Notes: generated by a model from the sequence alone, not told the origin. Counted from the first letter of the stretch, positions 1 through 11,420 are shown. The stretch is DNA of 64,000 nucleotides from Tillus elongatus (GCA_964006375.1 OZ023269.1:128907309-128971308), one strand, 5' to 3'. Translations and numbers: made by a program.

Positions 1-295
1 CTTAAGTTAAAACCCATAAAGTTGTTTGCCTATATGTAATCTCCTGTCCATATGATGCAAACTAACAAACTGCAAGTAACTTTAAAAGTGTATTATATCT
101 AACATGATACGTGTAAGGTTTAATATGCTTTTAAAACTTTTAAATACTTTTAATGCCACATTGCATTTTAATAAGTTACTGAAGAATGTATTGCAGAAAG
201 GGAAATAATTTTTCTAGTTAACTCATCGAATATACGGCAGCTTCCGATATAAACAAGTAACAAGATTTTATTTCTGCGCTAATAACTTTTTTTAA
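1..295. other. AT-rich sequence without a recognisable gene
   Basis: I see no coding segment, hairpin or known repeat end here. The stretch leads directly into the 3' tail of the LINE1 fragment. Confidence 0.5.
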
Positions 296-1015
296 ATCTC
301 AACAACACACCACGAAGGCTCACAGCCTAAATACTATCGTACCGTGGGTGTCGACATGGAGGAAAGAGGCAACTTGTTAATTCTGGACTTGAAGGTTGGG
401 TGGTTCGAAGGGGAAGGAAAAACATGTGCCGGCAAGCTTGGAAGTCCTCGGGACAAAAGAGCGGGCATAACAAGATGTTCTATATCTGGTGACCTGGATA
501 GTGAAAGGATGCATTCACTCTGTTCCCCTGGTAGATCTGTTGGGGGCAGCAGGTGGAGGAACTATGGAAGAAAGCTCATCTGAGCAGTGCCTGTGCAGAT
601 ATCTATAAAAGAGAGATAGGTCACCAACGGCATGTCGGTGGGCAAGGGATGGCAGCCTATGAGTGAGGGTAGGATCACCGATGAGACGTATAGCTCTCTT
701 CTGAATGAAGTCCAGGATAGCGAGTGTAGAAGCAGCAGCGGCACCCCAGATGTGGGAGCAGTATTCGAGGTTTGGCATTATTTGTGAAGTATATAAGGTA
801 TAGAGATTAGCTGGTGAAAAGTATTTGCCAGCCCGGAAGAGGAAACCTAATTTCTTAGCAGCTGCTTCTGCAATTGACATGTTGGTGCCAATTGAGATTT
901 CGATCCACAGAAATGCCCACAAGTGAAAAGGACTCATTACTTTGAATAACTTGGTTGTTCATTGTGATGGGTCTAAGGCGGATGTATCTCTTATGAGATA
1001 GAAAGCAAGACTGAA
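296..1015 (-). pseudogene. LINE1 3'-end fragment: C-terminal reverse transcriptase region plus 3' UTR
   Basis: Read on the minus strand this is the 3' part of a Jockey/CR1-superfamily LINE. It carries the post-catalytic RT segment with the diagnostic stretch PNLEYCSHIWGAAAAST, then QKRAIRLIGD and the tail NRSTRGTE. Then comes a GC-richer 3' UTR ending in the sequence that closes every other copy in the window (a TGTTGAGATTT version of the usual TGTTGAAAT tail at about 296-305). It is 5'-truncated: homology to the other copies stops near 1012, within the region encoding SCFLSHKRYTS. The frame is shifted between the RT piece and the tail. It is a dead copy; family membership is firm because seven other copies align to it. 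Confidence 0.85.
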
Positions 1016-1082
1016 TTCCTGGGAACTAATGACATTGCTTTTTGGGTAGAATAACCCCCTGAATTTTTTGCTTATCATTTCC

Positions 1083-1085
<3 letters not shown>

Positions 1086-1166
<81 letters not shown>
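1086..1166. repeat. (AT)n microsatellite, about 81 bp
   Basis: A pure AT dinucleotide run. It separates about 70 bp of unplaced sequence beyond the LINE1 fragment from a degenerate CAGCAAG-family module on the right. Confidence 0.95.
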
Positions 1167-1170
<4 letters not shown>

Positions 1171-1255
1171 GCGCTCATTTGATGAAATGTTTCAAACGTC
1201 TTACAGTCATGAACTAATCAGCGATTTTTTAAAGAAAATTCGCTAAAACATAAAT
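1167..1255 (+). repeat. Degenerate CAGCAAG-family 'CTCATTTGAAG' module
   Basis: GCGCTCATTTGATGAAATG followed by a T-run, AAAGAAAATTCGCTAAAAC matches the module that follows the AT arrays at 9311, 26445 and 43275. In better copies the module reads GGATATGGGTTCTAGGGGG, then CTCATTTGAAGAAATT, then GATCTCCTCATTAGTGA and a palindromic TTTAAAGAAAATTCACTA. Here the first part is lost. Confidence 0.55.
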
Positions 1256-2132
1256 TTACTGTACCAAAGAATATTATCTCGTCTACGCCGGAAATTATTC
1301 CTTGCCTAAGCTCTTTCAAAGCATTCTCAGATTCTCTTGAAATAGAAGGGCCCACATCTTTGTTAGGGCACTCAAAAAGGATTACCCTCATAAAGTTTTA
1401 ATATTCAATTCAATAAATAAGCATATTCAGATCAAATTTTACTTCTGTATTTGTGTTTCATTAGAAACATCTAGATAATTAACGGTATCTTGCGAATAAA
1501 TTTAATGCCACTAAAGAAACTCCACACCAAATTTAATAAACCAGAGTTATTAAGCAAATTTATGAAGAAATGTATGAATAAAAATAAAGAGATATCGTCT
1601 TGTAAATACCTTAGAAGCTTTATTACACCAAACGAAACAAGCTGATACAACTTGAACATCGAGTTGTGTACATAATTTCTGAGATAAGAGATCAGAGAAA
1701 TTCAATTTACTTTAATGATTACACTTTGATTGAAACATCAACAGTGAAAAATCAAATATAACGTTGAAATTTAATCGAAGTTATCTAAACTTTGAGTGGG
1801 GGTGTTAGTTGCGAGTAAACGGAGAAAACTTGCCAGGGAATTTAAGTAATTTCCTGACGCTTTTATTCATAAAATATTCGTCCGTTCGACGTTCCCTGCA
1901 CGTTTAAGATGTAATAAATCTTAAGGGATGGCTCCGTTCTTCTCACGTGCTATAGCATTTACGACGCAATCGTGTCCACAATAATTCGTATCCGTTCAAC
2001 GGGCTCGTTCACTGTCTCCTAAGGTACTAAAAACTCGGTTAAATGAACCCAACGATCTCTAAAGCTATGTTTACATATACGAACAAGTGAATAACTATTA
2101 ATGTTCTTTATGTAACTCTTTGTGTTTAAGGC
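1256..2132. other. Unannotated AT-rich stretch
   Basis: No coding similarity or repeat structure that I can name. Short open frames here have no recognisable motif. Confidence 0.4.
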
Positions 2133-2225
2133 TAGATGTATTCTCGTCACAATTAGAGCCATAGACCGGTTTCGTTCTAATTAGAGCTCTTCAGTACGGC
2201 ATACTAATTGTAGCGAAAATACATC
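2133..2225 (-). ncRNA. Hammerhead-ribozyme-like hairpin with extended stem I
   Basis: On the minus strand, positions 2200 to 2158 read as a complete hammerhead core. Stem I 5' strand GCCGTA, core CTGAAGA, stem II GCTCT with loop AATT and AGAAC (four of five pairs), core GAAA, a loop-less 3-bp stem III (ACC/GGT), cleavage C, then stem I 3' strand TATGGC pairing all six positions (one G-U). Beyond the core, 2133-2154 and 2204-2225 are inverted repeats (AGATGTATT outermost), extending stem I. Such tiny stem III hammerheads are known from Penelope-like elements and act as dimers. What is seen is sequence and pairing; cleavage activity is inferred. Confidence 0.7.
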
Positions 2226-2261
2226 TATAAAGTAAGCTATGGTAGTCTACCCTTACATACT

Positions 2262-2565
2262 TTGTCCCTATACGTGATTCTCTTAATCAGAACTTTCCAA
2301 ATCATTGGACGCAGGGGTTTAATTGAGTTGCCTGCCAGATCGCCAGATTCAACACCCTTAGACTTTTTCCCATGGGGATACTTGAAGTGGAACATTTATG
2401 CAACACGAACAAACTCACTTAAGGAGCTTCGTCGGCGAATTGTTTAAGAATGTCGTCGGATAACGCATGAATGAAATGCTTCGAAATGTTCGTTCGGAAG
2501 TGGAGCAAAGATTTTATAATTGTATGGAAGTGGAAGGTAAACAAGTTGAAGGTTTAATTAAATAA
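2262..2565 (+). pseudogene. Tc1/mariner-type transposase, C-terminal remnant
   Basis: The translation contains LPARSPDSTPLDFFPWGYL, the catalytic-D region of mariner-like transposases (usually PARSPDLTPLDFFLWG), followed by YATRTNSLKELRRRIV and, after an in-frame stop and shifts, RRITHE and the C-terminal GKQVEGLIK-like end. The N-terminal DNA-binding domains and the first two catalytic acidic residues are missing. A mariner-style end (ACCCTGTAT) lies downstream at about 2911-2920, which may be the matching terminal repeat. Dead relic. Confidence 0.75.
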
Positions 2566-4011
2566 CATGCTTTTATTCATTGATATTTTGTCTTATTCTT
2601 TAATTGATGATCTTATTGCCATATCCTATTTATAAAAGTCTGTGGCTAGTGAAGAATCTTCTCGTTGCATTTGAACACACATACATTGCCATATCCAAAC
2701 CAAAATTAATAAAAGTCCAAAGTTGTCGTGGGCAGGGTTGAGGAAGCTTTGAAATGAGGTGTAACTAAACATAGGGTTTCATTTAAAATTTAAGGGGATT
2801 TTACGCCCCTGTCTAAAGGGTAGCTTTCAATACACCAAAACTTACGCCATTTTTTAAAAATATTTTTTAAATTCCTATATTTTCTAGGTGGGAGGTTTTA
2901 ATTGGCATACCCTGTATATGTAAGAGCCTCAAAATATGTAAAAAGCAATATCATGAAGTTAATTAAATTAAAAAATTAGCTGAATTTATGAGAGATTTTT
3001 CGGATTTTCTTCAAATAAGCAAACGTGTATTTTAATTTAAACAAAGATATCATGGTAAAAAATAAGAGTGAATGTATAAAACAATTAAAGTTTGTTTCAG
3101 GAGCTTAATTTAGCTCGGTATTTTCCAAAATCTCCTGGCTTGTGCGTCATTAGACGCCTTAAAGCTTTATACGTTTGCTTTATTAGTTCTGTCCTTACTT
3201 CATTATCTCGAAAGTAATAAAATTGTCAACGCCAGTTCTACGTTCATATGTTTTATATTTCCTAGATGCTCTTTCATTTATTTAAATACCCTAACTCACG
3301 ATATAGACGTTTTCCTGTAGTTACATTTAAAAGGATTCGACAAATCTTGAGCAATTCAGTGAAGTTAGTAAATAAAATTAATTGAAATTAATTGATTTCA
3401 AGCTGCTTGGAACTTGGTAGTTCTTTCTTGATTCGAGCATCTTTTATAGGTCAAGATCAAAAGAAGCATATTTTCTTTACTTGCTTATTTGCTGTTTTAT
3501 TGGGGAACTAGTATCTTGTGGAATAAATAGCTGAAACGCTTATAAGTACGACTTATATTAATCTAAAATCAAACTTTCGCAATTGCATGGTTATATTATA
3601 CCAATTTGAGATTTGTTTTGCGAGGTTTTCTTATTTTATGGCCAAGTAAAATTTTTAATAGTTAAATAGTTTTGATGAAGCAAGTGCGTTATGGTAACAA
3701 GTCTTCATATTTTGTATTGGAATGCTAATAACTGCATATGCTAATACTCTATCAGGAAGTTGTTAAAAGAAATGACTCTCATTATCCCTTTTGCAAATCC
3801 AAATTCTAGTTCAATGGAAGATGAAATATATTTTTTATATGTCGAAAAAAGAAGAAACAAGACATCAAAGGCTTGTTGGACTCGACTACATCGAAGCCTC
3901 TTCAAATACCTCCGCAAATGGCTACTTTCACTTCACAACAATCGGAACATGCTAGAATACAACATTGCAAGACGCCAAAGTTAAAGACTCTCCACAGTTA
4001 CCTACAGGCTT
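2566..4011. other. Unannotated stretch with a possible mariner end and a degenerate CAGCAAG motif
   Basis: Contains the ACCCTGTAT motif near 2911-2920 and, at about 3676-3695, GAAGCAAGTGCGTTATGGT, which resembles the CAGCAAG-family terminus but lacks the outer GTCTGG. A 74-codon open frame at 3760-3984 has no recognisable domain. No gene is supported. Confidence 0.4.
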
Positions 4012-4630
4012 TTTTAGTGAATTTTCTTTTTAAAAAAATCATTAATGAGGAGATCCCGACTTTTGAATTTTGAAAAAAATTCTTCAAATGAGCGCAAACT
4101 AGGCACACCGATAACTCAAAAAATAATGGGCCGATTTTCATCAAATTTGGTACGTACCTTCCTTTTGCAAGTTGCTTGGATAAGTTCATTAGTCAGGAAA
4201 ATCGGCCCAGGTTTTCCGGAAAAAATTTGTGTTTTCTTTCGAAAAAAATGTATAGCTCCGGAAATAACAAAGTAAGCGCTACCGAATTTGGTACCCTGAT
4301 TTCTGTCATAAGGAGTATCCTATGTACCAAAATTCAGATCTCTATGTTAAAAGACAAAAAAAGCCAGAGGTAAATTAATTTTTAATTAATTAAATCTGAT
4401 CAAAGAAAGTTAAAACATCAAAACTGATAATTATGGTAGGAGTACGAATGTGAGCGAAAAATACTACACGAAATGACTAACAAGCTTCTAGATATGTGTC
4501 TAAGTTTTTTCCCTTCATTTCGTTGAAAAAATATGAGAAAAGAATCAATTTTAAATAAAAATTGTTTTGTGTAAATAGTAAAGACGTTACACAATTAACG
4601 TGTACCACGGGATATACCTGTCAATACATA

Positions 4631-4712
4631 CATGTCGAGCGTAGCCAAGTGGGCTAGGCCATGTACATCGGATAATCATCGGATAATCGACCCCTACATG
4701 ACGAGTTAGTGA
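4631..4712 (+). repeat. tRNA-like segment (class A), copy 1
   Basis: CGAGCGTAGCCAAGTGGGC resembles a tRNA A-box (TRGCNNAGYNGG). The B-box part is damaged and an ATCGGATAATC stretch is duplicated. Three better copies at 8618-8702, 27133-27225 and 42350-42440 identify the segment. Confidence 0.5.
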
Positions 4713-5058
4713 CTTTACTTTTTATAATTCTTTTAGTCTCATTTCACTTTACCGTTATCTACATAATTTGAATTTTATGTATGCTTTTGGCAGAATTTTG
4801 TGTAAAAAATATTTCAGCCTCATTTCAATAAAAAACAATTTGAATAGCATATCTGGTTGTTTGTTCTTGCCCTAACTTAGTGAAACCGTTCCATATTTAA
4901 TACAGTCGTCGACTTTTCCCGTGGCTTCAAAAGTGCTTGTTTTAGTGACGTTTCTTTAAAAAAAAATTACTAATGAGGAGATCCCGACTTTTGAGTTTAG
5001 AAGAAATTTCTTCAAATGAGCGCGATATAGGCCCCCTAGAACCCATACCCAGGGTTTC

Positions 5059-5158
<100 letters not shown>

Positions 5159-5573
5159 AGGGTGAACCATTTACAAAAATTTAGGTCTGTAAGTTGAAAG
5201 ACAAAAAAATGATAGACATTTAAGGAGAAAATGGGGTTTTCCTCAAAACGTAACAAGTCGCGATTTGAAACGTCAAAATTGGCAACATTTAGGCCAATAA
5301 CCTGAAAGAAATACGGATTATATAAAGAGTGTTCTGGAAACCCTTAAGTTTCAGCCTCAACCATCATTGTTCTTCATTTTACTAAAATATTTCCAGATAA
5401 TTAATTTCAAATAGACCCATTCTCTGATGCTTTGGCAGTACTTTTAGTTAAGTTTATGGTTTATTCATAACACAATTCGTTAATGAGGAGACCGCGACTT
5501 TTGAATTCTAAAGAGATTTCTTCAAATGAGTGGAAACTAGGCCCCTAGAATGCATATCCGGGTTTACTTTCTG

Positions 5574-5579
<6 letters not shown>

Positions 5580-5667
<88 letters not shown>
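5580..5667. repeat. (AT)n microsatellite, about 88 bp
   Basis: Pure AT array directly before CATACAGGGTGACGC. In the right arm the same position (7858-7864) has only TATATATG. Confidence 0.95.
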
Positions 5668-5671
<4 letters not shown>

Positions 5672-6203
5672 CAGGGTGACGCATTTATACGGTAAAGCTC
5701 AATATCATTGTTATTATGCAAGATACGAGACAAAATTTTATACGTTACCTATAGGGTGTCTTAAGCTGCATCTTATAAAATTATTTTGACAATCACAGGT
5801 GGCCCATAAGTCGTTGGTGATACCTACAATTTTTTTTGAACATTCCTTATTGCATTTTTCATCGAAATATGATGCATGTTTGTAAAAAATCGAGACACAG
5901 TAAGTGAGTTTTGATAGCGAATTTTCATTAAATGCTTCAAAATTCAATAACTCAATTTGCTATTAACCTAAGGTTCGTCGGCTAGGAAACGAGTTTCCTC
6001 GGAAACATTTCAAGTATATTTTCGGAAATTTTTTGTACATTTTCAACGAAGTTATATTGATTAAATATGGTACATTATTTCTACTGTATAGGTTACACTG
6101 GTGACCAAATTAAGGCCTGCTTGCATTAAAGAGACATATTTGCTATTAAAAACATTTTAATGAAAATTCACTTCCATAACGCACTTGCTGCGTCCGGACT
6201 TTT

Positions 6204-6608
6204 GATATTCTGGACGTTCTACGTCCTCGTCTAAAAATAATAAACAAGCCCGCAAAAGTCACCAGAAATAAGCAGCACTCGAAAGTCTTGACAAATACCC
6301 ACATTGAAGATGTTTTTAAAGATAGAAACAGAACAAGTAGGAAACAAGCAGTCAAAACGAAGATAATTCGAAAGAAGAAAGTTAAAGACACTAAGTTAAA
6401 GACCGATAATAAGACATGTAAAGGAAAATTAAGGAAGACAACTAGAAATTTGTTCAAATATAATAAGGCGACTGGTGTTTTATCTACTGAAGAGACTAAC
6501 ATTTGCGACGATGATTCTGAACACTTAGAGGAAGAAAATAAAAGCGTTATTTGTAGATATGACGAGTTATGGTACCGTGGCAGAGCCTGTAAAAAATTTG
6601 CCCATTAG
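6204..6608 (+). pseudogene. pogo/Tigger-like transposase C-terminal fragment
   Basis: The open frame begins at the edge of the left arm and runs through KPAKVTRNKQHSKVLTNT, a Lys/Arg-rich linker, an acidic patch (DDDSEHLEEE), and a closing segment DELWYRGRACKKFAH. This order (basic linker, acidic stretch, Cys/His finger of the type CxxC...CKKWAHxxC) matches the C-terminal tails of arthropod pogo-like DDE proteins as I know them. The DDE catalytic domain is absent and a stop follows FAH where a Cys would be expected. It lies in the 1.1-kb loop of giant inverted repeat 1. Probably a host-sequence fragment trapped between two arm insertions. Confidence 0.5.
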
Positions 6609-7343
6609 GTTATTATCATTCGAAAGGTTATTATCACCGTATGATCTAGTGCACACAAAGCGGGCACTACAACGATAGAGCATTAGTAACAAGATTTCTA
6701 CTTCAAATAAATAAAGTTGGGCCTTATCTAGCATAGATAACTAGTCTCTTATAAAATAACTAGTATTTATTCCAGCAGAGAGTATTTTACAAAAAATGCT
6801 GCACCCAAAAAGAAAATTGAATTAGCCTTTGATTTATTCACGGAATGGCGGCGTAAAAAAATGAATAAACTTAACGAGAAGTTGAGATAGATAAATTTTT
6901 GAACCGTACTATTTAAGAGTAAATTATGCTGTCCGTATAATTCATTTTAATGATACAAAGACCGAGATAAAATAAACCTAGAGAAGCTCCATTCGAAATA
7001 TGCAGGCTCATTAGTGAACTAAGACGAAATTAACTCGAGTTCTTACAGAGCTTGCATCTGAAGTTCCTCCTTGAATCAATTTACGTTTTTAATAATGCAT
7101 GTCATTATTTTGGTTTTGCTTTTCCTCTTCTGGCTTTCCTTCCAAAACATTCGCTATACTTAATTTACAACGGTCAAGTTAATCTTAGTTTTCTATTTAG
7201 GCGAATTCTCTTAGAAAAATCTCTTACCGCGGAGCCTCAACTTTAATAAGACTTTTAAAGTCTCTTCAAGTGATCAGCTGGATATAAACTTACTAAAACT
7301 CATATGCAAAGTAAACTTTACGTCTTATACGGCTCGATAACAA
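6609..7343. other. Rest of the loop of inverted repeat 1
   Basis: No recognisable coding sequence; AT-rich, with a short open frame at 7052-7246 that has no known motif. Confidence 0.4.
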
Positions 7344-8617
7344 AAAAGTCTGGACGCAGCAAGTGCGTTATGGAAGCGAATTGTCATAAAAATGTTTTTA
7401 AAAGAAAATATGTCTGTTTAATGCAAGCAGGCATCAATTTGGTCGCCTATATAAGTTATAACCTATATAGTAGAAACAATGTACCATACTTTATCACAAT
7501 AACTTGTTTAAAAATGTAGAAAAATTTTCCGAAAATAAAATTACAATGGTTCCGTGAAAACTCGTTTCCTAGCCGACGAACCTTGGGCTAATAGCAAATT
7601 GAGTTATTGAATTTTGAAGCATTTAATGAAAAAACGCACTTATTGCGTCTCGATTTTTTTACAAACGTGCATCATATTTCGATGAAATGTTCAAAAAAAA
7701 TCTAGATAACACCAACGACTTATGACCCCCCTGTGATTGTCAAAATAATTTTATAAGATGCAGCTCAAAACACCCTATATGTAACGTCTACAATTTTTTC
7801 GTGTATCTTGCATAATAACAATTATATTGAGATTTAGGGTAGAAATGCGTCACCCTGTATATATGTAAACAGAAAGTAAACCCGGATATGGATTCTAGGG
7901 GGCCTAGTCTGCGCTCATTTGAAGAAATCTTTTTAGAATTCAAAAGCCGCGTTCTCCTCAATCACGAATTTTTTCTACGAAAATTTGCTAGAAATTATAG
8001 ACCTTTAAACCATAAACTTAACCAAAACTACTTCCAAAGCATCAGAGAAAGTGTCTATTTGAAATGAATTTTCTGGAAATATTTTATTAAAATGAAAGGC
8101 AGTGATGGTTGCAGTTGAAACTTAAGGGTTTGCAGAACACTCTTTACATAATCCGTATTTCTTTTAGGTTCTTTGCCTAAATGTTGCCAATTTTGACGTT
8201 TCAAATCGCAACTTTTACCGTTTTGAGGCAAACCCCATTTTTTTTCCCTCTAAATGCCTCTAACTTATTTGGGGTCTAGGGGGCCTAGTTCGCACTCATT
8301 TGAAATTTTTTCTAAATTCAAAAGTCGGGATCTCCTCATTAGTGATTAGATTTTTTTTAAAGAAAATTCACTAAAACAAGCACTTGTGAAGCAAAGGGAA
8401 AAGTCTACGACTGTATTAAATATAGAACGGTTTCACTAAGTTAGGGCAAGAACAAACAACCAGATATACTGTTCACATTGAAATAAGTCTTAATACTTTC
8501 ATCTCCTCTTAATCAAGTTATTTTTTATACAAAAACTCGTTACAAAATTCATCGGAATAATCTGATTAGTTAACGGTAAAGTCAAATGAGACTAAAAAAA
8601 ATTTATAAAAAGTAAAG

Positions 8618-8702
8618 TCACTAACTAGGATAAGAACTTGTCATGTACGAGTCGATTATCCGATGTACAGGGACTTATCCCACTGAGCTACGCTCAACAT
8701 GT
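8618..8702 (-). repeat. tRNA-like segment (class A), copy 2
   Basis: On the minus strand GAGCGTAGCTCAGTGGGA matches the tRNA A-box well and AGTTCTTATCCTAG stands in the B-box position about 50 bp downstream. No complete cloverleaf is evident, so this is a tRNA-derived module rather than a tRNA gene. Confidence 0.55.
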
Positions 8703-9219
8703 ATGTACTAGCGGGTATATCCCATAATACATGTTAATTGTTCAACGTTTTACAATTTACACAAAACCATTTTTATTTACAATGGATTTTTTGCTCATAT
8801 TTTAACGAAATCAAGGAAACTCACGATTCAGACACATATCTAGGAGCTTATTAGTCATTTTTTGTAGTATTTTTCACTCACATTCCTACTCAATCAATTT
8901 TGTCGTTTGTCGATTTAATTAATTAAAAATTAATTTACCTCTAGCTTTTTTGTCTTTTAAGATAGAAATCTTAATATGATACTCTTCATGACAAAAACCA
9001 GCGTACCAAATTTGGTTGCCGTTACTTTGTTATTTCCGGAGATATAATTTATTTTCGAAAGAAAACACAACATTTTCTGGGAAAACCTGGGCTGATTTTC
9101 CTGACTAACGAACTTATCCAAGCCACTTGCAAAAGGAAGGTATTTGCCAAATTTGATCAAAATCGGGCCACTATTTTTTGAGTTATCGGTGTGATACATA
9201 CATACATACATACATACAT

Positions 9220-9229
<10 letters not shown>

Positions 9230-9310
<81 letters not shown>
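9230..9310. repeat. (AT)n array preceded by (CATA)n and (CA)n
   Basis: CATA repeats (about 9196-9220) grade into CA and then a pure AT run. The left arm lacks an array at the matching point (near 4107). Confidence 0.95.
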
Positions 9311-9313
<3 letters not shown>

Positions 9314-9534
9314 GAAACTGACCCTGGATATGGGTTTTAGGGGCCTAGTTCGCATTTAAAGAAATTTTTTCAACATTCAAAATAAGGGATCTCCTCATTA
9401 GTGAATTTTTTTAAAGAAAATTCGCTATAAAAAAAACGATTGACCAATTTTGATGAAACTTGACATTTTTTGTTGTTAAAACGATAAAACCTGTACAAAG
9501 AGAGAGCTGATGTAAATACCATCCCAAATAAGTA

Positions 9535-9720
9535 CAATTTGAAAAACCCAATTCATCACAGTACAGTTTTTAGACCTGACGATCGTTTCGCTAAGAAAGT
9601 TAGCGTCATCAGAGGCATGAATAAACTAAAAACTGTATCTAAAAACTGTATTGGGATTAATTGGATTTTTCAAATTGAACTTATCAGTGCTCATCACAGG
9701 TTCCAATCCATACTCATTAC
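9535..9720 (-). ncRNA. Second hammerhead-like hairpin, probable Penelope-like relic
   Basis: On the minus strand 9618 to 9574 reads GCCT, CTGATGA, an extra C, GCTAA with loop CTTTC and TTAGC, then GAAA, a 3-bp stem III (ACG/CGT around AT), cleavage C and AGGT closing stem I. About 36 bp of inverted repeat (9535-9570 with 9645-9680; outer bases CAATTTGAAAAA) extends stem I. The single extra C after CTGATGA breaks the canonical stem II register, so activity is doubtful. The flank GGATTGGAACCTGTGATGA is shared with 40770-40905. Confidence 0.45.
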
Positions 9721-10149
9721 CATCCCAGATATTAAGTTTTTGAGAAAAAATATGACGGACTCTAGGTTGCTCATGTTACCCTCAATTGCTAATTTCAAGT
9801 CACTTTGTTGGAGAAGCTGTGGCATTCTATCAAATATAAGAAACTTTGACGGGGACATGACATGCTTCGGGGGTGGGTGGTGGTTCTCGATTCAGGAGAT
9901 ACTAGTGTGTATCCCTTCTGTCCTTGTGTGGGCGATTGTAATCTGGCAACGACTCCTGGCTCAGAGTGGGTTGATGGATATGGTAGTGTTTGACTCAAGT
10001 TGGATTTGATGAAATGGAACTTTGATATGCACTCGTGCTGCCACTGTGACTTCCATAAATAAAAAACTAGCTATCTACATTTTGATTTAGCATTTTGTAA
10101 TGATGATTGAACTTTTGTAAAATGGCGAATATGCCCCTGAAAATACTAG
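9721..10149. other. Unrecognised stretch next to the hammerhead-like hairpin
   Basis: GC-richer than its surroundings at 9850-10000. Minus-strand open sequence contains PTLSQESLPDYNRPHKD and similar low-complexity coding-like residues, but I cannot assign a family. It may be part of the Penelope-like relic. Confidence 0.3.
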
Positions 10150-10930
10150 ATTCCTTAGGGAACTTAGACTTAAGATAGCCCTGTGGAGCTTGAATAGTGA
10201 CGTTTCCCCTCCATTACGGGAGGCTTAGGTCAGGGTACTAATCCCTCAATTCCAAGAACTACATTTTCATAGTTTGGGAGGTCGCTGTAGATTTTATAGA
10301 CGTACTGTAATTTGGGTTCGGGGGTTCAATGGACCATGGTGGCAGTTCGTAATATTCAAAGGGAAAAAGGTTTTCAAAATAACTTCCTTCCAAATTCTTT
10401 CACGCAGCGGAAGCACGATGCGATTTCTAGTTCTATCAATTCTCTGAACCTATCTGGAAGCACGTTGCTAGTGAATAAGTTGGCTGAATTGCTTTAGATA
10501 TTATTCGCATAGGGCAACCAAAGGTACTTTCACATAATATGAAGATAAGGTTCATTATCCCACGCATGCAAGCTTTCAATGGAGCTGCTACTGGTAGCAC
10601 CCAAGGGCTATCCTGAAAGCAGACCTCTGGGTTCTGTTTAAGCAGCTAATCTAAAAAATTATTGGCCATAAAGTAAATGATCGATCTGTAGTCGAGGCTT
10701 CATCTAATCATGGCTCTGTAAATAGCCTTCAACAATTGGGTATTAGAACCCAAGCATGTTTTAGAGATATTTTCATAAGACAAAATTATCTTTCTTTGGT
10801 TAATAAATTGGATGAGTATGTCACTAGCCAAATTAGTCCAGTTTGACGTTTCCTCTACAAAGATTCTAAGATATACCAAAGTTAAAATCTCTAATTTAAT
10901 CGAAAGTCGAGTTATCGGCATTAAAAAATT
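10150..10930 (-). pseudogene. LINE relic: region downstream of the reverse transcriptase palm (Jockey/I-like)
   Basis: Minus-strand frames give KAIYRAMIR then SLDYRSIIYF, equivalent to the LYRALVRSKLDYGSIVY region that follows the RT catalytic core in arthropod I/Jockey LINEs. Then come ALGCY, DNEPYL, NVLPDRFRELIELE and PPWSIEPPNPN, which fit the RT-to-RNase H linker. Several frame changes and stops are present; YADD and the endonuclease are missing. The copy is a middle fragment and its ends are approximate. Confidence 0.6.
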
Positions 10931-11420
10931 GGGGTTGGAAAACTAAACAAAGAGGCTAGGTTTAGTTTTTAAAATAGTAAACAGAATACATGAAACTAAG
11001 TAATTGGGGGAGAAAGAGCTTGTTTTCTTTCCACAATGTTTTGCAGATGGATTGATCCCACCCTCGCTAACTAGTCGGATTTGCTAATTACCGTTGGAAG
11101 AAGAATATGTTGATTATGTGGACTTTATGTGGACTGTTTTTAAACTCTAGGTGCACTGGATTCCAGAAGATTTCAATAATACACTTTTTATATTTATATA
11201 TGTTGTATTGTTACTATATACACTTTGAACTTTATACTTATTTACAATTTGCGGTTTAACACTTGATTTATTGGGTTACTCAGGATATTTCACAATATTA
11301 TTAGCTACTTGTTATTGCATTTATTTAACTGCGCGTATACTTTCTAATTCAAAAGAAAACACTGACTTTTCACTGTACCACTGTACGAACGGAATTTCTG
11401 TAGGAAGATTGGAACTTGAA
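10931..11420. other. Unannotated AT-rich stretch
   Basis: No coding or repeat signal that I can name. It may belong with the minisatellite that follows. Confidence 0.4.

Larger units (their letters stand above)
7344..9432 (+). mobile_element. Right arm of giant inverted repeat 1 (CAGCAAG family, about 2.1 kb)
   Basis: Begins with AAAAGTCTGGACGCAGCAAG at 7344 and continues through the terminal ~100 bp (TTTTTAA, GCAAGCAGGCATCAATTTGG), the internal echo of the terminus near 7640, the GTGATTGTCAAAATAATTTT block, CACCCTGTATATATG at 7852, and module copies near 7885-7980 and 8270-8380. Then follow the tRNA-like segment, the block complementary to ATAACTCAAAAAATA, an AT array and a last module ending near 9432. 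It aligns antiparallel with 4012-6203, but the AT arrays sit at different positions in the two arms. Confidence 0.7.
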
